A stretch of 7,569 nt of DNA from an uncultured Bacteroidales bacterium (GTDB lineage Bacteria > Bacteroidota > Bacteroidia > Bacteroidales > Bacteroidaceae). Made by a program: the position numbers and the translations under genes. How positions within the stretch are numbered: position 1 is the first letter of the stretch; each line of letters starts with the position of its first letter. This document shows positions 1 to 6,009 of the stretch, piece after piece. The stretch spans positions 1 through 7,569 of the forward strand of contig CALZMA010000040.1 in the NCBI GenBank assembly GCA_945788445.1, given 5' to 3'. The notes under the pieces were generated by a model. The model searched no databases. It was not told the origin of the DNA and saw only the letters and a list, made by a program, of their open reading frames with translations.

Positions 1-363
1 CGTGGCCGCGCGGAGCGGACCGCCCGACCAGCAGCCGTGGACGGCGAGCTGGAGCAGCGAGGCTTCGACATACTGCGCCACGCTGCGGGCGTTGCAGCCC
101 GGACAGTTGGTCCAGCCGATGCCGGCCTGCGCGAGCCACGCGGCATCGAGGTGGTCGAAGCCGATGGTCGCCGTGGCTATGAACTGAACGCGCGAACCCT
201 CGAGGAGTTCGCGGTTACAGAGCGTGCGGGTGCGGACCACGAGGGCGTCGGCCTGCTTCACGTCGGCCGGACCGATGGCTGCGCCGTCGATGTAGGCCAC
301 TTCGCCGAGCTGTTCGGCCACGCCGCGCACGAAAGGTATTTTCGAGTCAACAACGAGCTTCAT
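1..363 (-). CDS. pdxB: Erythronate-4-phosphate dehydrogenase, N-terminal part (gene runs off the window)
   Basis: This NAD-dependent cytosolic enzyme oxidises 4-phospho-D-erythronate to 2-oxo-3-hydroxy-4-phosphobutanoate, an early step of the DXP-dependent pathway to pyridoxal 5'-phosphate. Only the first 121 codons are visible; the frame is open to base 1. The start MKLVVDSKIPFVRG, the VRTRT segment (residues 43-47), TIGFDHLD (66-73) and PGCNARSVAQYV (88-99) are the conserved N-terminal blocks of PdxB and separate it from other D-2-hydroxyacid dehydrogenases. The Rossmann NAD-binding domain, the catalytic Arg/Glu/His residues and the PdxB-specific C-terminal domain would lie outside the window. 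The ATG lies 12 bases after the DUF3108 stop and has no Shine-Dalgarno sequence, so the gene is probably the distal cistron of the upstream operon. One small departure is NCPGCNA where I recall NAPGCNA as usual. The family call is firm. Confidence 0.95.
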   Translation of the reverse strand, partial: MKLVVDSKIPFVRGVAEQLGEVAYIDGAAIGPADVKQADALVVRTRTLCNRELLEGSRVQFIATATIGFDHLDAAWLAQAGIGWTNCPGCNARSVAQYVEASLLQLAVHGCWSGGPLRAAT

Positions 364-375
364 CTGCGGTGCGGG

Positions 376-1191
376 TTACTTGATTTTGGCATCCTGCGGG
401 TTGCGCAGGCCGCGGGCTCCCGTGAGGAAGGCTTTCGCTGTGCCGAAGTTGAGGTTCATGTCGAGGCGAACGGGCAAATGGTTCTTGTCGTCGGTGATGT
501 AGAAGGTGACGATGTCCTTTTCCTTCCCCTTCTCCTTTTCCACGAAGGAGAAGACGAGGCAGCGGTAGGTGGTGGTGCTGTTCTCCATCTTGAACTTCTT
601 CTTGCCGCGGTAGACAATGGCCTTCCACTCGCAGTTGTGGCCGTCGGCCATGAGGAAGTTGATGCGATGGCCCACCTTCATGCCTTCCGCACTGAAGGAG
701 CGGGCGCGCAGGAGCATGCTGATCATGTCGAAGGCGCAGTATTTGCTCGTGTGGGAGGAGATTTTGGGCGCATTGTTGTCGCGCTGGTAGCGCATCTTCA
801 CCGAACACTTTCCCGAGGGGTAGGAATACCACACCTCGTTCTTGCGGTAGGTGTCGCCCTCGAAGGCCTTCTTCACGTAGTAGAGCGGGGTGAGGTCCAG
901 GGCGGTGTAGGCCATGAGCGTGTCGCGCATGACGAAGATGTTGTCGGCCTTTTTCGACCCGCGGGTGATGAGGTAGGAGCGGTAGGCGGGCTTTCCGCCG
1001 TAGGAAGTCTGGGTGGTGTTCATCGAGGCTGTGCCGACCTTCACCCAGACAAACTTCCAGTTGAAATAAAGGTCGTAGGCGAGCGTCTCGCCGCTCTTGA
1101 AGGCCGTGTTGGTCGAGGAGCACTGCGCGTGGGCGGCGGAGGCGCCGAGGAGGAGGCAGGTTACGAAAAGGAGCGTCTTCAATGTTTTCAT
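376..1191 (-). CDS. DUF3108 domain-containing exported protein
   Basis: This 271-residue protein has a clear signal peptide: a basic MKTLK start, a hydrophobic core LLFVTCLLLGASA, and probable signal peptidase I cleavage after AHA (about residue 22). A cysteine sits at residue 24, but Gln precedes it, so this is not a good lipobox. The mature part begins near FKSGETLAYDLYFNWKFVWV (31-50), followed by VGTASM, the typical opening of DUF3108, a beta-rich periplasmic domain of unknown function. Other family-like segments are TPLYYVKKAFEGD (101-113), the middle block ending in YCAFDMISMLLRAR (151-164), and TDDKNHLPVRLDMNLNFGTAKAFL (233-256), all in the expected order. The length is normal for the family. 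It starts with ATG 37 bases after the lipoprotein gene and ends 12 bases before pdxB, so co-transcription with both is likely. The molecular role is unknown; an envelope role is inferred from export and from the lipoprotein neighbour. Confidence 0.88.
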   Translation of the reverse strand: MKTLKTLLFVTCLLLGASAAHAQCSSTNTAFKSGETLAYDLYFNWKFVWVKVGTASMNTTQTSYGGKPAYRSYLITRGSKKADNIFVMRDTLMAYTALDLTPLYYVKKAFEGDTYRKNEVWYSYPSGKCSVKMRYQRDNNAPKISSHTSKYCAFDMISMLLRARSFSAEGMKVGHRINFLMADGHNCEWKAIVYRGKKKFKMENSTTTYRCLVFSFVEKEKGKEKDIVTFYITDDKNHLPVRLDMNLNFGTAKAFLTGARGLRNPQDAKIK

Positions 1192-1228
1192 CGTGAGGTA
1201 GTGTTAGAGTGGATAAATGGCCGGACCG

Positions 1229-3145
1229 CTATTCCCGTTTCTGGCGTTCGCGTTCGGCGTTGCGGTTTCTGGGCGTCTTCTTGGCGTCTCCCTTTTGCTT
1301 GATGAGCTCCTTGGGCTTCTGTTCGAAGCGTCGGACCTCCCGGAGGTGCCAGGTTTGTTCCACGTCCCAGTTGGCGCGTATCGTTAGCTTTTGTGGAAAA
1401 TAGTAGACGGGTTCCGGCTGTCGCCGTTCGGCGTAGCAGCCCTCGTCCCAGCGGCCGTTGCCGTTCAGGTCCAGGAAGAGGCGCACGTAGACCTCGCCGG
1501 GGTTGAGGTAGAAGAAGTCGGCGCGGCCCGCTTCGGCCTTCACCTGCCGCAGCACCTTCTCTGCGGGCGAGAGGAGCTGCACCACGGCCGTGGAGTCGGC
1601 GTCGGGAATGACGAGGAAGAGCGAGCCGTAGTCCTCCGGGCCCGCGATGGAAAACTCCACGTCCTTCGTCTTGCTCACCAGCCCCGAGAGGCTCACGATG
1701 CAGGCCGAGTCGATGTTCAGCACGTAGCGCTGTCCCGGCCGCCACTCCCCGCGGATGGTGTACCGGAGGAGGTCGAGCGAGTCACGCTCGAGGCGGAAGG
1801 GCACTTCGACGTAGTCCGAGTCCTTTTCGAGGAAGAGGTGGATGGCTCCCGTGTCTATGCGGAGCGCGGGTTCGGGCAGCGTGAAGTGTTGGTTGCGGTC
1901 GGGCGCCAGTTGGCTCTCGAAGCTGTACTTCACGGCGAGCGGTTGTTTCGGGGGCTCCTCTTGCGAGAAGTCGCCGCGCTTGTGGCGTTTCTCGAGGCCC
2001 TTGCGCCAGCGCTCCAGTTCCTTTTCCTGTAGCTTCAGGCGGCGTTCGTAGGAGAGGCGCGGGACCAGTTCGAGCGTGTCGCGCTGGAGGTAGGGCACAC
2101 TCACGCTGTCGTTCGTCGCCAGGTAGGAGAGTTCGATGCGGAGCGAGTCTTGGTTCACGAGGGCCGTGTCGCAGAGCCAGTAGGTCAGCGTGTCGCGGTC
2201 GGCGGAGCGCTGCACGACGAAGGCGTCGCGCTCGTCGAAGTTCAGTCCCCTCACCTGCGGCATCTCCGCCTGCGGGGCGGTGAAGAAGAGGCGGAAGAAG
2301 TTGGGCTCGCGCTCCGTCTTGAGCAGCTGGAGCGTGTTGTTTTTCTCCGTGAAGGCGAGGAGCACCACGTCGTCGGGGAGATAGTGGGTGAAAGGCACGG
2401 AGCGGATGGTGTCGATGCGGACCGTGTCGGCCCAGAGCGTGTCCTGCCTCACGTCGGGGAAGCTCGAGGGGCGCAGCGTGTCGGGCAGCCAGGCCAGTCC
2501 CTCGCCCCGTGTGTAGCGGAAGTCGCTGTCCATGTCCTTGAGGGCGTAGATGCGGTACGCACCCGGGGCCACGCCCTTCACGGTGAAGTGTCCCGTGCCG
2601 TCGGTGCGGGCCACGCGGTCGAAGGGCAGGGCCGTGAAGGCCGAGTCGGCGAGGTTGGCGTGCAGGCCCACGAGGAAGCCCTTCTGCGGTTCGAGTGTGG
2701 CCGCGTCGAGCACGTAGCCGCTCACCTCCATCGTGTCCAGGCGTTCGCCCGTGGCGAAGTAGTACGTGAAGTTGCCGAGCGGGTTGCCCTCATTGCTGTC
2801 CACGATGGCGTCGGAGAAGTCTATGGTGTAGGTAGTCTGCTCCCGCATCGTGTCCACTAAGGCCACGGTGATGTGCCGGCCCGAGGTCTTGATTTCCGGC
2901 GGCTCGATTTGCGGCGGCGACAGGGTGATTTTTTCCTGTGCGTTCTCCACCGTGATGAGTTCGTTGAAGGTGATGGTCACCTTGCGCGGCTTTTGGTTCG
3001 TGGCGCCGAGCGGCGGCTGCATGGCCACGATGCGCGGCGGCGTTTCGTCGTACGGTCCGCCGTCGGGCCCGCTGCCGGGGTTCGCACAGGCCGTGAGCAG
3101 CGCGAGGAGCAGGGTGAGCAGTGAGAGAGGCTGGAGATGTTTCAA
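1229..3145 (-). CDS. Ig-like (SbsA/Big_5-type) lipoprotein with a TTG start
   Basis: This is a 638-residue predicted lipoprotein. The signal sequence MKHLQPLSLLTLLLALLTAC ends in a lipobox, with Cys20 as the lipidated residue. A flexible GSGPDGGPYDETPP segment follows, which I recognise from Bacteroidota Ig-like lipoproteins. Residues about 35-132 form an SbsA-type Ig-like domain (TPPRIVAMQPPLGATN, KVTITFNELI, YTIDFSDAI). Residues about 140-220 look like a carboxypeptidase-regulatory-type beta sandwich (VSGYVLDAAT, TDGTGHFTVKGVAPGAYRIYAL). A charged, probably helical stretch covers about 364-400, further beta-rich sequence follows, and DLNGNGRWDEG (559-569) resembles a calcium-binding loop. 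The tail (about 610-638) is very basic. There is no in-frame ATG before residue 42, and the frame upstream is closed by the GH3 stop, so TTG at 3145 is the only start that keeps the signal peptide. No enzymatic motif is visible; a structural or binding role in the envelope is inferred. Confidence 0.88.
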   Translation of the reverse strand: MKHLQPLSLLTLLLALLTACANPGSGPDGGPYDETPPRIVAMQPPLGATNQKPRKVTITFNELITVENAQEKITLSPPQIEPPEIKTSGRHITVALVDTMREQTTYTIDFSDAIVDSNEGNPLGNFTYYFATGERLDTMEVSGYVLDAATLEPQKGFLVGLHANLADSAFTALPFDRVARTDGTGHFTVKGVAPGAYRIYALKDMDSDFRYTRGEGLAWLPDTLRPSSFPDVRQDTLWADTVRIDTIRSVPFTHYLPDDVVLLAFTEKNNTLQLLKTEREPNFFRLFFTAPQAEMPQVRGLNFDERDAFVVQRSADRDTLTYWLCDTALVNQDSLRIELSYLATNDSVSVPYLQRDTLELVPRLSYERRLKLQEKELERWRKGLEKRHKRGDFSQEEPPKQPLAVKYSFESQLAPDRNQHFTLPEPALRIDTGAIHLFLEKDSDYVEVPFRLERDSLDLLRYTIRGEWRPGQRYVLNIDSACIVSLSGLVSKTKDVEFSIAGPEDYGSLFLVIPDADSTAVVQLLSPAEKVLRQVKAEAGRADFFYLNPGEVYVRLFLDLNGNGRWDEGCYAERRQPEPVYYFPQKLTIRANWDVEQTWHLREVRRFEQKPKELIKQKGDAKKTPRNRNAERERQKRE

Positions 3146-3184
3146 GGGATAGGGGAGTGAGAGGGTTGGAAGGAAGCGCCGGGC

Positions 3185-4690
3185 CTACTGGAGGGCGAGG
3201 ATTTGTTCGATAATCTCGCGGTTGTTGCAGAGTCGCGGCACCTTGTGTTGTCCGCCCAGCTTTCCGCGGCTTTTGAGCCAGTCGTGGAAGAGCCCCGGGC
3301 GGGCCTGTACGATCTGGAGCTGCTGGAGCGTGATGTTCTTGAAGCGTTTGGCCTCGTAGTCCGAGTTCACGCGTTGCAGCGTCTCGTCGAGGATTTTCGC
3401 GAAGGCGTCGAGGTCGGCCGGGGCCTTGTCAAATTCGATGACCCACTGGTGGTGGCATTTCCCGTCGCTGTCCATGAACACCGGGGCGGCGGTGTATTCG
3501 TTCACCACGGCACCGGTCTGGCGGCAAGCCTCCTGCAGGCCCTTCTCCGCGTTGTCCACGATGAGTTCTTCGCCGAAGGCGTTGATGAAGCTCTTGGTCC
3601 GTCCGCTGATGATGAACTTGTAGGGCTTCGTTTCGGTGAAGCGCACCGTATCTCCGATGAGGTAGCGCCACAGGCCGCCCGAGGTGGAGATGACGAGGGC
3701 ATAGTTGCGGCCCGCCTCCACGGCCCAGAGCGGCACGGCCTGGGGTTGGGGCTTGTCGAGTTCCTCGAGGGGAATGAATTCGTAGAACACGCCGTAGTCC
3801 AGCATGAGCAGCATGGCCGGGTCGGCGGGGTCGTTTTGCAGGCCGAAGAAGCCTTCCGAGGCATTGTACGTCTCCATGTAGTGCATCTCGGGGTTGCGCA
3901 CCAGTCGGCGGTACTGCTCGCGGTAAGGCGTGAAGGCCACGCCGCCGTGGAAGAACACTTCGAGCTCGGGCCAGACCTGGTCCACGCTCTCCTTGCCCGA
4001 GATTTCCAGCATGCGGTTCAGCACGGCCATCATCCACGAGGGCACGCCCGAAAGGTTCGTGACGCGCTGCTCCATGGCGATGCGTGCGATGCGGTCGCGC
4101 TTTTCCTCGAAGTCCGGGAGGAGCGCGACGCTCTTGGGCGGCGTGCGCACGAGGTTCACCAGGGGGTTGATGTTCTCGATGAGGATGGCGCTGAGGTCAC
4201 CCACGAGCGAGCCCGGCAGGTTGTAGTTCGGCGCGTGCGACCCGCCCAGAATGAGGGCGCGTCCGTCGAAGAGGCGGCTCTTGGGGTAGTTGCGCAGGTA
4301 GAGGGCCACGGCATCGCGGCCGCCGGCGTAGTGGGTGTCCTTCAGTCCCTGGGGGCTGACGGGGATGAACTTGCTCTTGTCCGCCGTAGTGCCCGACGAC
4401 TTGGCGTACCACTTGACCCGTCCGGGCCAGAGCACGTTGGCGGCGCCCTGCCGCATACGGTCGATGGGCCCCTTCAGCTCCTCGTAGGAGTTGAGCGGCA
4501 CCTGTTGGGCGAAAGCCTCGTAGCTGTGGATGGAGGCGTAGTGGTGGAGTTTGCCCCACTCCGTTTCGCCGGCCTGCCGCAGCAGGCGGTCGAGCACCCC
4601 GCGCTGAATGTCTTCGGCGCAGGTGGCATAGCGGTCGATGGCGCGGGCTCGGCCCGTGAAGAAGGGGCGGATGAATTTTGTAAGGCTCAT
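3185..4690 (-). CDS. GH3-family protein (adenylate-forming acyl-amido synthetase type)
   Basis: The protein has 501 residues, normal for bacterial GH3 proteins. Plant GH3 enzymes activate a carboxylic acid with ATP and join it to an amino acid; the bacterial substrate is unknown. Visible motifs are the phosphate-binding loop KSSGTTADKSKFIPV (about 97-111), the YNASEG motif (275-280), GDTVRF (346-351), GRTKSFINAFGEEL (363-376), and a C-terminal block around FHDWLKSRGKLGGQHKVPRL (468-487). No signal peptide or membrane segment is seen, so it is cytosolic. An ATG 18 bases further upstream (4708) is in frame, but it lies before a perfect -7 promoter box, so a transcript from that box would exclude it. 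I therefore chose MSLTKFIRPFF at 4690. It is the first gene of a probable operon with the lipoprotein (38-base gap), DUF3108 and pdxB genes. The automatic label 'auxin-responsive promoter' is historical and does not imply auxin chemistry here. Confidence 0.93.
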   Translation of the reverse strand: MSLTKFIRPFFTGRARAIDRYATCAEDIQRGVLDRLLRQAGETEWGKLHHYASIHSYEAFAQQVPLNSYEELKGPIDRMRQGAANVLWPGRVKWYAKSSGTTADKSKFIPVSPQGLKDTHYAGGRDAVALYLRNYPKSRLFDGRALILGGSHAPNYNLPGSLVGDLSAILIENINPLVNLVRTPPKSVALLPDFEEKRDRIARIAMEQRVTNLSGVPSWMMAVLNRMLEISGKESVDQVWPELEVFFHGGVAFTPYREQYRRLVRNPEMHYMETYNASEGFFGLQNDPADPAMLLMLDYGVFYEFIPLEELDKPQPQAVPLWAVEAGRNYALVISTSGGLWRYLIGDTVRFTETKPYKFIISGRTKSFINAFGEELIVDNAEKGLQEACRQTGAVVNEYTAAPVFMDSDGKCHHQWVIEFDKAPADLDAFAKILDETLQRVNSDYEAKRFKNITLQQLQIVQARPGLFHDWLKSRGKLGGQHKVPRLCNNREIIEQILALQ

Positions 4691-4697
4691 ATCGGGG

Positions 4698-4705
4698 CAA
4701 AAGTA
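4698..4705 (-). promoter_or_regulatory. Bacteroidota -7 promoter box (TACTTTTG) for the GH3 operon
   Basis: On the minus strand the sequence reads TACTTTTGCCCCGATATG, a perfect match to the Bacteroidota primary-sigma -7 consensus TAnnTTTG, ending 7 bases before the chosen GH3 ATG. No TTG or TTTG is seen about 19-21 bases further upstream, so the -33 element is weak or absent. With usual spacing, transcription would start within a few bases of the ATG, giving a nearly leaderless mRNA. By eye this is the only perfect TAnnTTTG on the minus strand of the window. Confidence 0.6.
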
Positions 4706-4822
4706 CATATAATCGTTGAAAGAGGGCCTTGGCCGGGGCGGGAAAGCCCTGTTTCCGGAAAATCGGGTTGCGGCGCGGCGTTGGCGGAAGGCCCTGCGGG
4801 CAATAAGCCTCGCGCGCGCGTT

Positions 4823-4859
4823 CCTTATATATAAGGTGCGGGCCGCGGGCCGGGCGGCC
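4823..4859 (-). terminator. GC hairpin plus 14-base palindrome just after the EEP gene (possible terminator or operator)
   Basis: Directly after the EEP stop codon lies a perfect 6-base stem, 4854-4859 with 4841-4846 (GGCCGC/GCGGCC), and a 7-base loop. Four bases further downstream is the perfect palindrome CCTTATATATAAGG (4823-4836). In RNA the palindrome can form a short CCUUA/UAAGG stem. The arrangement between two genes suggests transcript termination, but there is no true run of T residues, so an intrinsic terminator is not proven. The A/T-rich palindrome in a GC-rich region could instead be a protein-binding site. Confidence 0.3.
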
Positions 4860-5927
4860 TCAGGGGTTCGGCTTGAGGTACACGCTCAGGGGATAGTGGT
4901 CCGAGTGTTTCGCCGCGTCGTCCACCATGGCCGCGAAGGGCTTCCAGTGGTCCGAACAGAAGAGGTGGTCGATGCGCACGAACATTGCGTCCTTGTTGAA
5001 GGAGCGTCCGATGCCGTTGCCCGTGGCCCGGAACACGTCGGTCAGGCGGCTGCAGACCGCGTGGTGGGCGTAGGAAATCGGGGTGTCGTTGAAGTCGCCC
5101 ATGAGCAGGATGCGTTCGCCCGCGTGGCGGTCCAGGAATTGCGCCAGGGTGTCGGCCTGGTGCGCCCGCTCGTGGCTGGCCTTCGCAATCTTCGAGACAA
5201 ACGAGAGCTTCTCGCGTTGGGCGTAGGCATCCTCGGGGTTGTGGACGAGCGAGGAGTAGTTGGTGCGTTCGGTGGGCGAGAGGTGCATCGATTCGAGGTG
5301 TACGTTCACCACCACGAGCGTGTCCTTGCGTCCGCGGGGCAGGTAGAAGGCCGCCGCGCCGTTTCCGCTCGAGCGGCAGATGCCCTCGATGCGCGCCGCG
5401 GGCCAGCGCGAAATCACGGCCAGGCGGTTGCCCGTGAGCTGGAAGTAGGAAATGTGGTAGCCCCGCTTCTCCACCGTTTCGCGGATGAGTCGGATGTCGT
5501 CCTCGTTGCGCGTCATCACCTCTTGTAGGCAGGCCACGTCGGGGTCCTTGGCCAGCACGTATTCCAGCACGGTCAGCCGTCCCTCTTCGTCCTTTTCCCA
5601 GGTGTTGAGGCAGTGGGTGTTGTACGTCAGCACCTTCAGGCACCCCTTGGGCGGCGGCGAGCTGAGATTGACGGGGCAGTAGTCGCGCAGCGAGCCGCAG
5701 CAGCCCAGCAGGCCCACGGCCGAAATCCACGCCACCCGCGGGCGGAGCACCAGGCTCACCAAGCCCGCAGTCACCACGGCGGCCACGAAAAACGGAAAGC
5801 CCAGTCCCACGATGCTCCAATAGCTTCCCCACCGCGAAGGGTCGATGTAGACCGTCGCGGCGCAGCCCCAAAGCAGGAGTACGGCTATCCAGGAAATCAC
5901 CGTCAGGAAGTGCTCAATCCATTTCAT
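4860..5927 (-). CDS. Membrane-anchored endonuclease/exonuclease/phosphatase (EEP) family protein
   Basis: The protein has 355 residues from the chosen ATG. The N-terminus carries three hydrophobic segments (about 7-27, 36-60 and 66-80), followed by a complete EEP domain (about 97-352). The metal-dependent active-site motifs are present in order: TYNTH (Asn103), LQEV (Glu136), NVHLES (His210), GDFND (Asp278, Asn280), RIDHLF (Asp320) and SDHYP (Asp343, His344). EEP enzymes hydrolyse phosphodiester or phosphoester bonds in DNA, phospholipids, sphingolipids or inositol phosphates; the substrate cannot be read from sequence. Basic residues at the N-terminus and between segments 2 and 3 (LRPR) suggest the catalytic domain faces the periplasm. 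A GTG codon 21 bases upstream (5948) is an alternative start adding MNQLFLT; ATG at 5927 is preferred because it puts MKW directly before the first membrane segment. It follows the rhomboid gene, with which it may be co-transcribed. Confidence 0.9.
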   Translation of the reverse strand: MKWIEHFLTVISWIAVLLLWGCAATVYIDPSRWGSYWSIVGLGFPFFVAAVVTAGLVSLVLRPRVAWISAVGLLGCCGSLRDYCPVNLSSPPPKGCLKVLTYNTHCLNTWEKDEEGRLTVLEYVLAKDPDVACLQEVMTRNEDDIRLIRETVEKRGYHISYFQLTGNRLAVISRWPAARIEGICRSSGNGAAAFYLPRGRKDTLVVVNVHLESMHLSPTERTNYSSLVHNPEDAYAQREKLSFVSKIAKASHERAHQADTLAQFLDRHAGERILLMGDFNDTPISYAHHAVCSRLTDVFRATGNGIGRSFNKDAMFVRIDHLFCSDHWKPFAAMVDDAAKHSDHYPLSVYLKPNP

Positions 5928-6009
5928 AGTCAGGAAAAGTTGGTTCACTATTTAGGTTCATGCCCCCCGCGCCGCGGAGTGCAGCGGGGCGGGCGGTGCC
6001 GGCCGGGGC

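Noticed and set aside
37..1302. A 421-codon plus-strand open frame across pdxB and the DUF3108 gene
   Set aside because: It spans two well-supported minus-strand genes and their gap, has biased composition and no recognisable domain. The same applies to plus-strand frames at 1391-2032, 2150-2860, 4716-5528 and 6037-6603.
1381..1389. TAGCTTTTG-like sequence on the plus strand as a promoter
   Set aside because: The spacing between TA and TTTG is wrong by one base, and it lies inside the lipoprotein gene with no plus-strand gene downstream.
4706..4708. ATG at 4708 as the GH3 start
   Set aside because: It lies upstream of the -7 promoter box, and the extra residues MYFCPD do not resemble GH3 N-termini.
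3203..4834. A 543-codon open frame on the plus strand, antisense to the GH3 gene
   Set aside because: The GH3 protein opposite has complete family motifs. The antisense frame is low-complexity (rich in Val, Glu, Gly, His, Ala), as expected when a GC-rich gene is read backwards.
5946..5948. GTG at 5948 as the EEP start
   Set aside because: It is possible, but ATG at 5927 is the more common codon and places a short basic N-terminus before the first membrane segment.
5949..6009. GC-rich inverted repeat between rhomboid and EEP (CCCCGC 5965-5970 with GCGGGG 5984-5989) as a terminator
   Set aside because: The stem is short, the loop is 13 bases and no T run follows on the minus strand. In such GC-rich sequence a match of this kind is expected by chance, and the genes could be co-transcribed.
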